Below are positions 43,640 through 55,380 of a DNA stretch of 64,000 nucleotides, in pieces. Position numbers and translations under genes: made by a program. Location of the stretch: assembly GCA_900073065.1 (NCBI GenBank), contig FJOG01000028.1:774334-838333 (forward strand), given 5' to 3'. Positions within the stretch are counted from its first letter, which is position 1. Each line of letters begins with the position of its first letter. Under the pieces are notes generated by a model that searched no databases, was not told where the DNA came from, and saw only the letters and a program-made list of their open reading frames with translations. This DNA comes from Phialocephala subalpina. Taxonomy: Eukaryota > Ascomycota > Leotiomycetes > Helotiales > Mollisiaceae.

Positions 43640-46344
43640 ATGGCGGACGATGGCATGCTTATGAATTGGGAGATTGGAGATGTGCCAATACTCCCAAAGC
43701 AGAAATTTCAAGGCGGCAGGTGGAAGGATCGATTGGCGGCGAAGAAAATTGTGCAGAAGAGAACGAGCAGACCGCCAAATCCCTCTACCAGAGAAATTTT
43801 CAAAGAGAATCGACACAATGTGCCAGTGGAGGATTATATTGGACCAAGTTCAGAGCCAAGACCACCGAAGAGACAAAGAGTGGAAATCAACAGTGGACGC
43901 AATCTAGACACTGCGAAATTTATCTCTGGAAAACTTCCTCCTGGCAGCATCAATACTGGCGAAAAGCGAAGCGTGCCCATACAGGAAGATACCAGGCCTG
44001 CCTTTGTGTCGGGAAAGTTGCCGCCCGGGAGCATCAAGACTGGAGAGTCTCGAAGTATACCCTTTAAAGAAGATCCAAGGGCAGCAGTTGTGTCTGGGAA
44101 ACTGCCTTCGGGGAGCATCAATAATGCTGGCGCTCGAAGCACGAAATTCGATGACGAGACTAGGCCAGCATATACGTCGGGAAAACTACCACTTGGGAGC
44201 ATAAAGGGTGGAGGAGGAGGAGGGAGTAATGCCAACAAAGGATTCGCAAATGGAGGGCATCATGTAGAAAGTGGGAAGCCAAACCAGATCATATCCTCAC
44301 TCTTCTCTTTCAATCCTTCTGCTAAGACCAAGTTCGAGGAGCCTGAGGAAGAGGCAGAACCTGCAAAGCCTTCCAATGCACCCCTTACGGAGGAGATGGA
44401 GACTTTCACAGCACTGGGACTTTCGAGAAGATTAGCGGCACATTTGTCAACGAAACTCGACATGAAAGCACCAACTGCCATCCAGAAGGCCGCCATACCA
44501 GAAATGATTAAGGATGACAGCGATGCTTTCATACAGGCAGAGACAGGTTCTGGCAAGACCTTGGCGTATCTGCTACCTGTTGTGGAGAGGATATTGGCTA
44601 TGAGTAGCAAGGAAGTACAAGTACATAGAGACTCGGGATTATTTGCTATTGTGGTTGCACCTACCCGAGAACTGTGCAAGCAAATAGCTACCGTCCTGGA
44701 AAAATTGCTTCGATGTGCACCATGGATCGTTGGAACTACTGCTATTGGAGGAGAAGGCAAACAATCTGAAAAGGCTAGATTGCGCAAGGGCGTGAATATT
44801 CTGATCGCAACTCCTGGTCGTCTAGCAGACCATCTGGACAACACGGAAGTATTGAAAGTAAACATGGTCCGATGGCTAGTGCTAGATGAGGGCGACCGGT
44901 TGATTGAGGAAGGATTTGGAGACGATATTAAGAAAATTGTGGACAGAATCGGCGCGACACCGGTATCTACTGTCCGCGACAAGATTCTCACTGGCTTGGA
45001 CACCAAGGCACTACCAAGTCGAAGAGTCACAATTCTCTGCTCGGCTACCATGAGCATGAAGGTCCAGCAATTAGGAGAGATCAGTCTGAAGGATGCTGTG
45101 CATATCCAAGCAGACCCATCAGATGTCGAAGCTGTGAAAGAAAAGACAGACGGAACTACGGATGATGAGAAAGCATTCTCAGCACCAGCACAACTCAAGC
45201 AGGCTTACGCTGTTGTCCCTGCAAAGCTCCGTCTTGTCACACTGACGGCGATCTTGAAGCGTGCCTTTGCCAGGAGAGGCTCGGTCATGAAGGCCATTGT
45301 TTTCATATCCTGTGCTGATTCTGTCGATTTCCACTTCTCTCTGTTCAGTCGTCCTTGGGAAGCGTCGACAGAGGATGGAGAGGCTGCTCCTGAAGTTCCG
45401 GAACTCACCAAGAATGATTTGACGAAAGACACAGTCGCTTACGGTTCTACCTTCTCGAGTAAGGCGAATCCAGTCGTACTCTGCAAACTTCATGGATCGT
45501 TAGCACAGAACATTCGGACTGCCACACTTAAAGCCTTCACCGAGTCAACGGTACCTTGTGTGATGGTTTGCACCGATGTTGCATCTCGTGGTCTAGACAT
45601 GCCAAATGTCGACTATGTCATAGAGTACGATCCTCCATTCAGCGCAGAAGATCATTTGCATCGTGTAGGTCGAACTGCAAGAGCTGGAAAGGACGGCCGA
45701 GCTCTCATCTTCCTATTGCCCGGCGAAGAAGAAGAATATGTCTCCATTCTTGCATCTGGATATAGAGAGGGCAAGAAGGCTCTAACTCACCATACTGCTG
45801 AGGATTTACTGAGGAAGGGGTTCGGAGGAACTGGCAGAGAATGGGAGGATCGTGCAACAGAGTGGCAACTTGAGGTTGAGAGGTGGGCCCAAGATTCGCC
45901 AAAGTATCTTGAGATGGCTCGTCGTGGATTCCAGAGTCATATTCGTGCATACGCTACACATGTAGCCAACGAGAGACATATCTTCAACATGCAGACGTTG
46001 CATCTAGGACATCTCGCCAAAGCATTTGCTTTGAGAGACAAGCCTGGTAGTATCAAGGTTCCAGGCCTACGGCCAGCGAAGTTGACCAAGGCAGACAGGA
46101 GCGTGGCAGCCAGGAAGGCTAAGAGAGGCGAGGTAGAGGACAAAGCTCCAGAGGTAAGCCTATTCCCACGCTTTCTATTTCTTCCTAGGTTTACAGTGCT
46201 AATTCATTCGGGTAGGGTGAACGGGTTAAGAAACAGAGAAAGCTTGATTTGGACCTTCCAGCTGCGGATGACAGCGCCGCAAAGAGGATGAAAAAGAAGA
46301 TGAAGGAGCATATGGCGGTAGCTAGCGAATTTAATATCGGATGA
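43640..46344 (+). CDS. dbp7: DEAD-box RNA helicase Dbp7
   Basis: Two exons, 43640-46153 and 46216-46344. The short last intron (GTAAGC...GGTAG) is required to reach the basic C-terminus GERVKKQRKLDLDL. Dbp7 is a nucleolar helicase of 60S ribosome assembly. Helicase motifs: Q motif APTAIQKAAIP, motif I AETGSGKTLAYLLP, Ia VAPTRELCKQ, Ib TPGRLADHL, motif II VLDEGDRLIEEGFGDDI (DEGD, as in Dbp7 rather than DEAD), III CSATMS, V TDVASRGLDMPNVD, VI HRVGRTARAGKDG. The N-terminal region of about 110 residues holds four near-copies of a SGKLPPGSI unit. I chose MADDGMLMNW at 43640; an in-frame ATG at 43580 would add 20 residues. Confidence 0.93.
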
Positions 46345-46683
46345 TCGGGGTCTCTCAACCCTATGAACAACCAGAAGTCCTCCCCGAGTCCTTGCCAACG
46401 GCGCAATCTTGCACAACTTCCACGTGACCACTATACGGATGCATAATTGTACCCACAGCCGCGGCCGCGTCAAGTCGCGTCTTCCGAACCTCACTTCGAT
46501 GATATGAGAACCGATCTCTTTTCTCCTTTTTGGACAAATTGTACTTCTCTTGTATCTATAGATTGTCCCCCATTCATCGACTTCCGAACCCACATTCTCC
46601 GTAAATCGATCGACACTTTGCTCTCATGAATGTTTTTTTTTTCTAATCAGACTTTGAGCATCCCTAGGAGTATTCGCGCAAGA

Positions 46684-46916
46684 TGAAAGGCCCTATGATG
46701 GATTTGGAGGAGCTCGCAGCGACGATAGGTTACAAATTCCAACCCAGACTCCTTCCCAACCCTTCTCATTTGGCATGTGAGCCAAATTCTCCGCCCAAAA
46801 TGCCAGCCCGCCAACCAATGCCGAAGAAGGAAGACCCGATGTTGAAGATACAGCTCTTGATGGGCCGGGACGTCGTCCAAGCTGCAGTCGACGAAACGAT
46901 TCAAGCTTCAGAATAG
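46684..46916 (+). CDS. Possible small gene or first exon, unknown
   Basis: An open frame of 77 residues from MKGPMMDLEELAATIGYKF to DETIQASE. The peptide is not low-complexity and reads like a real protein (LLMGRDVVQAAVDETIQ). The next gene's frame is entered right after an acceptor-like AACTCTAG at 47047, so this may be an upstream exon of that gene. I could not find a junction that joins them in frame without including the TAG at 46914. Confidence 0.25.
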
Positions 46917-47049
46917 ACACAAAAACGCTCACGTACTGACTTCGAAGAATGTTCAGGTCCTTCAACAACCCCAAAGCCAGCCAAGGTCACCAAGAAAATG
47001 CTTTCTCTGCTATGATGAGCAATGTAAAACAAAGCACCAACTCTAGGAA

Positions 47050-48611
47050 ATGGACAAACCAAATTGTGACCTCGAAGGCTTCACGGAAGACTTCGAGCAG
47101 GTTCTGAATGGACGGGATATTGCCAGTGACTGGCACCGACAAGAAGCCAATTGGGCATCCTTCATTACGAACGCCATCAAGGACTACATCAATACTCGCA
47201 CCTTACCCCATCTCCGGTCAGCCTCTCACTTGCAGACGAAGATCAACGCACTGCATATGATGATCGATATTGCTACTGGTATTGCGTATGCACCGGAAGG
47301 CAGTATATCGCGAGATATGTCTCGAAGCCATGTACCGAGGTTTTTACTTGACCAAATGTACAATCTTGTGAACAAGATGTCGACTTCCGAGGTAAGACAG
47401 CTTGTGAAGGAGAAATACTTCATACATAAGGCCAAAACATTTCGCCGGGAGCCACTCATGAAATGGGAAGGTGCTACCTGGAACGGTCTGGACGAAATCT
47501 TGAGAGTTGTGAAGGACCCTGGACCAGTGGACTTCCGGAGAATCTACTCCGATGTCGAGCAGCAACTGAATGTTGGCCGATATTCCAGCACGTCTGGTGT
47601 CCTGGTTGTTCGAATCGTTCGCAATATGTCACCCGGTCCATGTGCTTCGAGACAATATACAACGCGATTAAGGCTTTAGTGGAAATGGATATGCTCCTCA
47701 TGAGGAGAACTATCTCTCTCGAAGATCGAAAAATCATTTTCGATACTCTTTCCGGCGCTCTCTTGACTATTGGTCAGCCGTTCAATGAAGAAGAGGTTTC
47801 CAAAATCCTGAGGGGAATGCAGTCCGAGGAGTCAATGTCCGATTCGGGCTGGTTGTGCCAATTTCTTAGCGTCATGGACTGTAACATGAGGAGACCTATG
47901 AGACCATACTCCTAGGGTTATGACTACGACATTCCCGATACGAACTTTGCAGCTCAGTGCGCACAACGACGAATTCTGGAGAACGCGGTGGATCGTAAGA
48001 AGTCACAAACGTCGAGTGTGTACGGACAGAAAGGGCTTCTGGTGAAAATCTTATACATGAGGTACTCTGGGACTAGCGGCCGTGAGGATGCTAAAGATAG
48101 GCTGAATGAGACCGTATTGTTATTTCCTGACAGGTCAGCTCCATTGGAATCAAAGCACGTACTGGGAAGACTGGACGAGACTCTTTCCCACTGCGTGCGG
48201 ATCACGTCCTATGTACACGATGCTCGACTAGCCGGAGCTGTGAAAGATATCCAAACATCTATCGATCGCAGCATATCCCAAGTATCAAAGAACGCGACCG
48301 GAGGGACCAGCTTGGAAGTGAGGCGTAGTTCTCTCAAGATTCTTACCGAGATTGGACTGCGAATTGTCGAATGGTGTCACATTTCACGTCCGCAGTGGCA
48401 TCGGGAAATCTTCCGAGATCATCTCTCGGAGGGTTCTTTGACGGACGCCATGATGCTCATTTGTGATTCTTTAAGCAAGTCGGATTGGATGCGAGTAATG
48501 GAGGACCAAGAATTTCTGAATGAGATGTTGGAATTGGATGTACGACGCTTGCCCCGAATCGATGGAAGGGCTGGATCCTGTCCTCGGGATCATTCAAGAT
48601 CCCGACCATGA
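47050..48611 (+). CDS. Unknown gene, probably three exons
   Basis: Three open blocks: 47050-about 47508 (MDKPNCDLEGFTEDFEQVLN to DEILRV), about 47589-47870 (containing FETIYNAIKALVEMDMLLMR and KIIFDTLSGALLTIGQPFNE) and 47916-48611 (GYDYDIPDTNFAAQ to SRSRP). An 80-base GTGAAG...TTCCAG intron ending about 47588 would join blocks 1 and 2 in frame. Blocks 2 and 3 share one frame interrupted by TAG at 47913; a 45-base GTCATG...CCTAG intron would remove it. The protein looks helical and contains KDIQTSIDRSISQVSK. I do not recognise a domain. It may be a real hypothetical protein or a gene starting to decay. Confidence 0.4.
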
Positions 48612-48710
48612 GACTTCGAAGGCCACGAGATGCCCCAAAGACACGGTTCCAGTGCTAGGGGAGAGCATCATTGACCGGACGGATGATTAGATGCCGCCAA
48701 TCTTTCTGCT

Positions 48711-48871
48711 CATACGTTTTCAATCTCCCAACCTAGCAAGGACAATCGAGGAGGCTAGGTTAGGCTGAGATACTGCATGCAGTAAAGTCTTCTAGTATTA
48801 GTCAACGAGCGTCCTTGCTTACGGAAATGAGTCCCAAAGATTGCGGGCAAGGATGGAAGATAAAAGCGCTG
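48711..48871. mobile_element. Degenerate hAT-like MITE, copy 2
   Basis: About 161 bases matching the MITE at 57292-57450 along its length. The left half is clear (GACAATCGAGGAGGCT and TAGGCTGAGATA are shared exactly). The right end (AAGGATGGAAG, then AAAAGCGCTG) is a weaker match to the other copy's right inverted repeat. The termini have mutated (CATACG instead of CAGCG) and no target duplication remains. It lies just after the unknown gene. Confidence 0.65.
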
Positions 48872-49676
48872 GCCAGCCGATGTATGTCCAGAAGGACATC
48901 AAACGACGAATGATGGCTGGCACTTGAAATCAAATTTCGATGGGCTGGCAGATGTTGATTGCTAGTCACTTCCTCAGGAAGAAGTGATAATTCGTGTCAT
49001 CACGGCAACAATCTCCAGGCTCCTGCCCGCTCTTCGACCTTTATGCCTCGAAGTGTATAAATTACGAGCAGTACTAGTACTGTACATTCAATGGCATAGA
49101 TGTACTATAGAGGACTTGGGTCTTGGCGCTCTAGGGCTACATGCTGAAGCAAGGGGAGACGATGTTCTTCGTGGATCTTTTAGAAGTTTGGCTTACAAAT
49201 GGTAAGGAAGCGGTTCTAGACCATTTTGGAAATCTTTCCAGTTATATCATAGTAACAGTCTTTTTGATTTTTGTGCCTGTCCAGCATATGTCCACGGCGC
49301 CTGGTTTGAACAGAGCCTTGACATCTCCAGTCCTGCTCGTTTGCTTTGATGTTGTCTTTGCTCCCTTTTGAAATAGAAGCCCAAGCGATGTTCCATTACT
49401 TTCTGGTCTAGCTAAAGGTGAATGGCTGTCAATGTCCGACCCAGCAAAGATGAAAATGTCGAGGCTCTGTCACTTTCGGCATGCGGACATTCTGATAAGA
49501 GTAATTCACTTTCATTATCGCGGCTACGACCATCTATAGCCTCATCTTCGTTACTAGTGCCCAAAAGTAATACTACTCCATCTTGCCAGAAAACTTCCTA
49601 GAAGCGCATCAACAGCCTCATAACACATTTTGCTTTGCTTATTACTGAGCTCGCAAAGCCTCGAAAAATAGCAAGC
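48872..49676. other. Intergenic region, nothing recognised
   Basis: About 800 bases. Short ORFs have no recognisable content. The right part is the leader of the gene starting at 49677. Confidence 0.45.
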
Positions 49677-51294
49677 ATGTCGGCGCAAGACATAACGGCG
49701 ACGAACCAACTTAGCATTGGCAATGGCAGTATGTCTTCCGGTACCAGTTATCATGCCCAGTCAAATTAACCTTCAAGTTAACGCGTATTCTCAGGTCCTA
49801 ATATTACGCCCAATCCCAATCCAAACGAACCCATCAACTATGAGCAGGTAGAGAGAGCTCGAGCTCAGACAGAAGAATTCCAAGCACCCCAGAAGAGATA
49901 CAAGACGCAGTCAGGACACATTAGAATGCCAGGATCCGTCGCCCAAGACGAACACCTCGATGTCCGCAAACGCAAGCTCCCGCGAGCTAGACGCAGTTCC
50001 TCGGAGACCATACGCCCAGGGGACATTGACTCGGCCGATACCACTGTGCAAAAGTCGCCAACGTCCCCTGATAGGATCGCGCCAGTCAACTTTCCAGCCC
50101 TTCGTCTTCTTTCGGCAAATCCCGTTGTTCCCATCATTAGAAACCCGGATCTCATCAAATCTGGTGTTACTCACGCGCTCTTCCATCCTACCCTTGGCAT
50201 CATCCCAATTCACGGTTGGTTGGTGCGAGAGCTGTTCCCATTCCTCGCCCAGATCTCTCCCCTGACCTCTCGGTTGGCCTCTATGGACCACTTGACATTT
50301 GGTGCCAATCGAATTTCCACGAATGTCCTTGGTAGTATGGAACAACGCGTTACACCCGACCCTCCATTTGATGCCAATTGGGACCCAGGACTCAAACCCC
50401 CCGCACCAAATGTTCATGGTTAGTCACGTGGACCCCTGAAAGAGAGGTCTTCCGCTAACATGAGCAGATGGGATCAACGAAGTTATCTCATTGACCAACT
50501 TCGTGATCAGTTCCGCCGCAGGAACCCCAGCTCCCGCAAACATTATGTCCATCGTCGAAGCTCGTATTCCTCTTCAGCATCAGAGAATGCGTTCTACTCA
50601 CAGAATTGACCCGTCAAAGATGCAGACAATGGGGGACACTCGTCGCAACATGGATTTCCTGGCTAACGAGTTGCCTGTGACGTGGGATGATGATTTTATT
50701 GACCGCGAGGTGAAGGATCCCGACGTTGAGAATCTGAAGCATCTGGTTGCCATTGGTGTTATGAAGGCGGGTAGTCCCATTGTGTTGGCAGCATTAAGAC
50801 AGGTGGACAAGGAAATAGGGGAGGGACCAAAGATAAGGCATCTGTTGGAGCGCAAGTGGCAATCGGAGCGTTCTGCTTCTTCCCGTTATACTCTCAACCG
50901 CGGTGATCAATCTCCTGAGTACGCCTTCAATCTCGATATTACCAACAGCTTGGGTGCATGTTTTGCACGTGGTGGTAAGTCACTTTCCAATATCCTTACG
51001 TGTTTTTGGTCCTTCTGAAGCATCGAAGATACTGTCAAAGGAATTTGCTAACTCCAATCTTCTGATCAGGACCTGGAACAGATGAAATCATTGCCTCGGC
51101 GGTACATAACATTTCAAACTTTCTTGGTTTTGCAGACAACGGCTGACTGGTCTTCGCAGAAACGCTATAAGCAACAACAACTTGAGAAGCAAAGCTTCAA
51201 GACCTATGATAACCTGTTCACGGCCGTTATGGAAGAGATAAGGAAGGACCATCGTGTGACTTCAATTGCTTGGCGAGTAAACCAGCTTGGATGA
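49677..51294 (+). CDS. Unknown multi-exon protein
   Basis: Exons 49677-49728, 49795-50418 and 50468-50974 are joined by canonical introns that keep frame. A further exon enters near 51070 (DEIIASA) and continues from about 51128 (TTADWSSQKRYKQQQLEK) to a stop at 51294. The 3' end is uncertain; a very acidic stretch at 51300-51400 (GDEDSESREDGHDGFDDD) may belong to it through another splice. The N-terminus is polar (NITPNPNPNEPINYEQVE), and the middle is compact and conserved-looking (HPTLGIIPIHGWLVRELFPF, NRISTNVLGSMEQ, LKHLVAIGVMKAGSPIVLAA). No family is recognised and no signal or membrane segment is seen. Confidence 0.5.
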
Positions 51295-51461
51295 CTACTC
51301 CAGAGCAAGATTATGGCGATGAAGATTCCGAGAGTAGAGAGGATGGACACGATGGATTCGATGACGATGGAGATGATAGTGGCAACGGAAACCAGCTGAG
51401 GATGGAGATTCTGATGCTACGCACTTTGGCTCAGAGGAGACAGTCTACCACGATCCTATAG

Positions 51462-51993
51462 ATGAAGCCCTTTGATGTCTGATACCGCACAGGCGGATCT
51501 TTGTATGGTTGGAATGTGGTCCTCTAGGAGGCCTTTGATGTAGATTAGTGTTTCGGAGTTTATGGCGCAGGGAGGAGATACCCACTTAGAGTCCCAAATA
51601 TCCACAAAAAGGATAAAAACCGCTCTCCTACCATCCTGGTCTGCAAAGCAGAAGACAATAAATCAATGTAAACTACCCCAAAAGTCCCGATTCCCTTGAT
51701 GCATTGAGAGCCCCATTCATTCAAAACATAAGCTCAGATATGACAACCCCAAGCTTTTTGTCCCCTCCTTCTATAATCTAACAGATATTACTGCTTTTTG
51801 GTGACAATACGAAGTTTCTTCGTCCGCCAATAGTATTACATCCAGCTCGAAATGAACCGACTCCCTTAGTAGAAATACAATTAATTTATACTCATATACA
51901 TATTCAAATCTCCCCAAATGTGCTCCTGTCCCAACTCACAGTTCAAATACCTCCTCTCTTGTCCCATGTCTCTCCTTAGTTTGAGGCGTTCTT
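51462..51993. other. Intergenic region between convergent genes
   Basis: About 530 A+T-rich bases with no ORF of note, probably two 3' UTRs. Confidence 0.5.
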
Positions 51994-52361
51994 TCAGTAG
52001 GCACGACCACGGCTCATTCTTCGCGCATGGTGTACAACCCTTCCTCCCAGCCCACAACTATACGAACTGGCTCTCGATCTAGCGTCTTCGCGGCGCGACA
52101 CGTCGAAGTGATCGAATGCTTCGAGTTCTGCGTCTGCGTCGTCGACGATTGCTGTGGAGGCGATAGCTTTTTCGCGCATGAGGGAGATACTGTGGAAGAG
52201 TCAGAGAGAGGAACGGTGGCAATGAGGCGTAGGAGTGCTTACTCATCTTCACTGTAGCCAGGAAAGTGTATGGCTGGTCCTGATTGGAAGTTGAAAGGCG
52301 GACTCTGGTTTTCATCAGCGAAGTATCTTCGATTGATGTCTCTGACGGCAACCCACAATTT
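51994..52361 (-). CDS. 3' exons of an unknown gene
   Basis: Two exons, 52361-52243 and 52189-51994, joined by a GTAAGC...CACAG intron that keeps phase. They encode KLWVAVRDINRRYFADENQ, then SPPFNFQSGPAIHFPGYSED, DISLMREKAIASTAIVDD and a C-terminus ending HHARRMSRGRAY. The exon begins at an acceptor (AAGCTAG). The upstream exon was not resolved; an open stretch at about 52372-52540 (KLFKLLKMFPCAHLSDNIF) is a candidate but no donor fits. I do not recognise the family. Confidence 0.4.
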
Positions 52362-52561
52362 CTAGCTTTGGTCTAGGTTTCGATTTCAGGCCCAAGGTCT
52401 CGAGGCATCGGTTGCCGATCCTAAAGATGTTGTCGGAGAGGTGCGCGCAGGGAAACATTTTGAGGAGCTTGAAGAGCTTCTTGATGATCGAGACGGTAGA
52501 GGTGGTGTCGGCGAGTTTATAGAAGACAGAAAAGCTTAATACTAATAACACAGGATATTGG

Positions 52562-53654
52562 AAAGACTATATGTGAAAAAAGGCCGAGATGACGCGCTTG
52601 CTGAAGAACGGACTAAAACTAAAACAAAAGAGCGAATGCGGCAAGGACAGTAAGAACGAAGGCCACCAGGAAAGACTGTGTGTTGAAGTTGGATTGATGT
52701 GGAGAGCACTTGAGAAAGTTCCCATAGTACGGGGAATTTCGAAGATATAAGTATTAAGCTTCAAAGGAAGCGGGAAGCCGAGGAAATTTCCTGCTGCTAG
52801 GGGCAACACAATACAAAATTCGAGAAATTAGGAAGAGTCAGTAGCACAATAGGAACGAACGGGTGGCGTCAGACGTACCATTCTCAATGTTGCAGAGAAA
52901 TGGATGAACTTAGGCAATGATTCAGTTGCTCCTTGCGCGAGGAAATTTGGTTGCCATGGGCTGATGAATCCCGACGTACCGTGGAATGTTGACGAAACCA
53001 GCAGCTCTCAAGTCCAAGACCGTGAGACAAGCGACGGCCTCGTCTTCGGAACTTGGTCAGCCTTAAGGCAAGTTCGAAAAGTGATCAAGTTGTATCGGAG
53101 ATATTTTGATCGTCGTGGCTTCCAAGCTTTCCGTACAGCAAAGAAGGTACGACGGGAACGATGCGGGGGATGCAAGGAAATCCCATAGAAGAAGGAGCTT
53201 ATCTTGTGATACAATATTCTGTGAAGGTCCCCATTTTCCGCAGCAAGGTTCCGAATTCCGTGCAAGGACCCGTCGTTCCTGTTCAAGGGATGGCGTCAAA
53301 AGGGGTCCAATCACGGGATATCAAGGGATCGCTTAATCCACAACCAGGAGCATTTTGTAACCACGTGCGACCATGTATCTGTCACTGAACATCGAAATTT
53401 CCTGTGTATTCATAGTCAGTCGCTCGCTCAAACTTCTGCTCTATCGAAGGCCTAGATGTGAGCCATAAGGTATTTTGAATATCCACATGGCGGAAAATGA
53501 GGTCAACACGAGATTTGTGATTCGAGATTCATTGGGCTTGTCTATGTCGTTGATGATGGTAACGCAAGATACCCGAGACCTCGTGTTGCTAAGTAATTTG
53601 TTGGGGCTGAAGCGTCAGGTCGCCGATGGCATGGCATTCTCGCTGATGGTCCTC
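52562..53654. other. Intergenic region, nothing recognised
   Basis: About 1.1 kb between the unknown minus-strand gene and the aldehyde dehydrogenase. Overlapping short ORFs in opposite frames give no coding signal. Confidence 0.5.
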
Positions 53655-55168
53655 TCATTTTGGATAGTCCTTCACATGGAATGATTTCAGCTTCACAAAC
53701 TGGTCGAACCCGTATTTTGAGAGCGTTTGGCCTTTTCCGGAATTCTTCCAGCCGGTCCATGCGAGATCCTATTATGGTCAATATTGTCCCTACCGAAATG
53801 GAACATTTTGGGACTTACTGGGCTAGGGAAGTCACATCTGTTGACGAAAACTGTTCCTGCGTCCACCTCCCCAGCCAACTCAGCCCCTTTGCTCGTATCC
53901 TTGGTCCATATAGAGGCAGTCAAACCAAATTCGCTATCATTCATCAGTTTGATAGCTTCGGCATCTCCCTTAACCTTCATGACCGGGATGACAGGACCAA
54001 ACGTCTCCTCAGTCATGACCGTCATACTATGATCAACATTAGTAAGGAGAGTTGGCTTTACGAAGTTGCCCTCGGATGGAGGAGAATTGAACGATTCGTT
54101 TTCAGGAGTGGCGTCTGTGGCTCCCTTGTCGAGTGCATCCTTGATATGTGCCTCAATTGTTTCCTTCGACCGTTTCGATATAACTGGTCCAACATGCGTC
54201 GACTTGTCGAAAGGATCGCCGAGCTTGTAATTCTTCAGGACGTTTTGTACTTCTTCAACGAATTTGTCATGAACGCTCTCGTCGACGTAGATACGCTCCA
54301 AACTACAGCAGCTCTGACCCGAGTTGAAGACTGCTCCGTCGACGATCTCCTCTGCTGCCCATGCAAGGTCGACATCTGATCTGATATATGCAGGATCCTT
54401 GCCACCAAGCTCCAATCCTACGCCGACAACCCTGTCTGCTGCAGCCTTTTGGACAGCCAAGCCACCTGCCACAGATCCTGTGAAGCATACAAGTGCGACT
54501 TTAGGGTCCCTAACAATTGACTCGATTATGAGAGGGGATCCGCAGTGGAAGTACTGAATAACGTTTTTAAGAAGGCCAGCTTCTTCGAAGATGGATTGCA
54601 TGTGTTCGACGACCGTAGGTGTTTGCGGTGAAGGTTTCAGGATCACCGAATTACCTGCGAGAAGTGCAGGTATCAAGCTATTGACGAGGATAAGATATGG
54701 GTACTGGGGAAAGGAGCGAAAGGGTTAGTAAAATGACCTAGCACTTCAAGGGCATTCACTTACATTCCAAGCAAACAGAATAAGAACTGGCCCAACCGGG
54801 ACCTTTCTAATAAATCTCTTGAAGCCCCTCTCAGATTCACCAGGCGTATCCGCCAAGGTCTCCTCACTGATCTTAAGAAGGTACTCTCCCCTCTTAACAG
54901 CCGTGGTAACTTCCTTCGCAGTATATGCAATTGGCCTTCCCATCTGCTCCGTAAGCTCCTTGGCGAGCTCATCTTGTTTGTCGTTCAGAAGCTTCAAGGC
55001 CTTCTTAACAATAGCTTGTCTGTCCACTAGGCTTGTCTTTCTGAAGCTTAAGAACGCTTCCGTTGCCACTTCTGGCAGGAGCTCCAGATCAGAGCTCGAG
55101 ATGCCATTTCGGGTCACCACTGGCTTATTGGTAGTCGGTGAGATAGTCGTGAGGGTTTCGACGGACAT
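53655..55168 (-). CDS. Aldehyde dehydrogenase family protein
   Basis: Three exons: 55168-54764, 54703-53819 and 53768-53655; both introns keep frame. The last intron is needed to restore the normal ending, DLAWTGWKNSGKGQTLSKYG and then DYPK. NAD(P)-binding and catalytic features are complete: NSVILKPSPQTPTVVEHMQ, the FTGSVAGG nucleotide loop, the general base in LELGGKDPAYI and the nucleophile in FNSGQSCCSLERIYV, followed by TEETFGPVIPVM. The sequence is closest in style to the soluble fungal group resembling succinate-semialdehyde or betaine-type dehydrogenases, but the substrate cannot be told. No targeting signal is seen. It is divergent from esf2, about 210 bases away. Confidence 0.9.
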
Positions 55169-55380
55169 TTTGATGTCTAAATTGTATGTTGCAAGGTGAA
55201 AAGTTCCGTAAACAAAGTGGGATGAAATTGTTTGAAAAGGTACGATTCAGCGACGTGCCCCGCCGAGCCCACTATTACAATTCTTATCGAAATTACAGGG
55301 GTTGCGTTCCGCTATCGCCAACCTTATTTTTGTCTTGCAGCCTCTCGAAAAAGTTTCACCGAACAAGGGACATATGCAAA

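Noticed and set aside
42148..46593. Long antisense ORFs inside pan6 and dbp7 (for example minus 45198-44260)
   Set aside because: They are shadows of strongly biased coding sequence on the other strand; the sense proteins are unambiguous.
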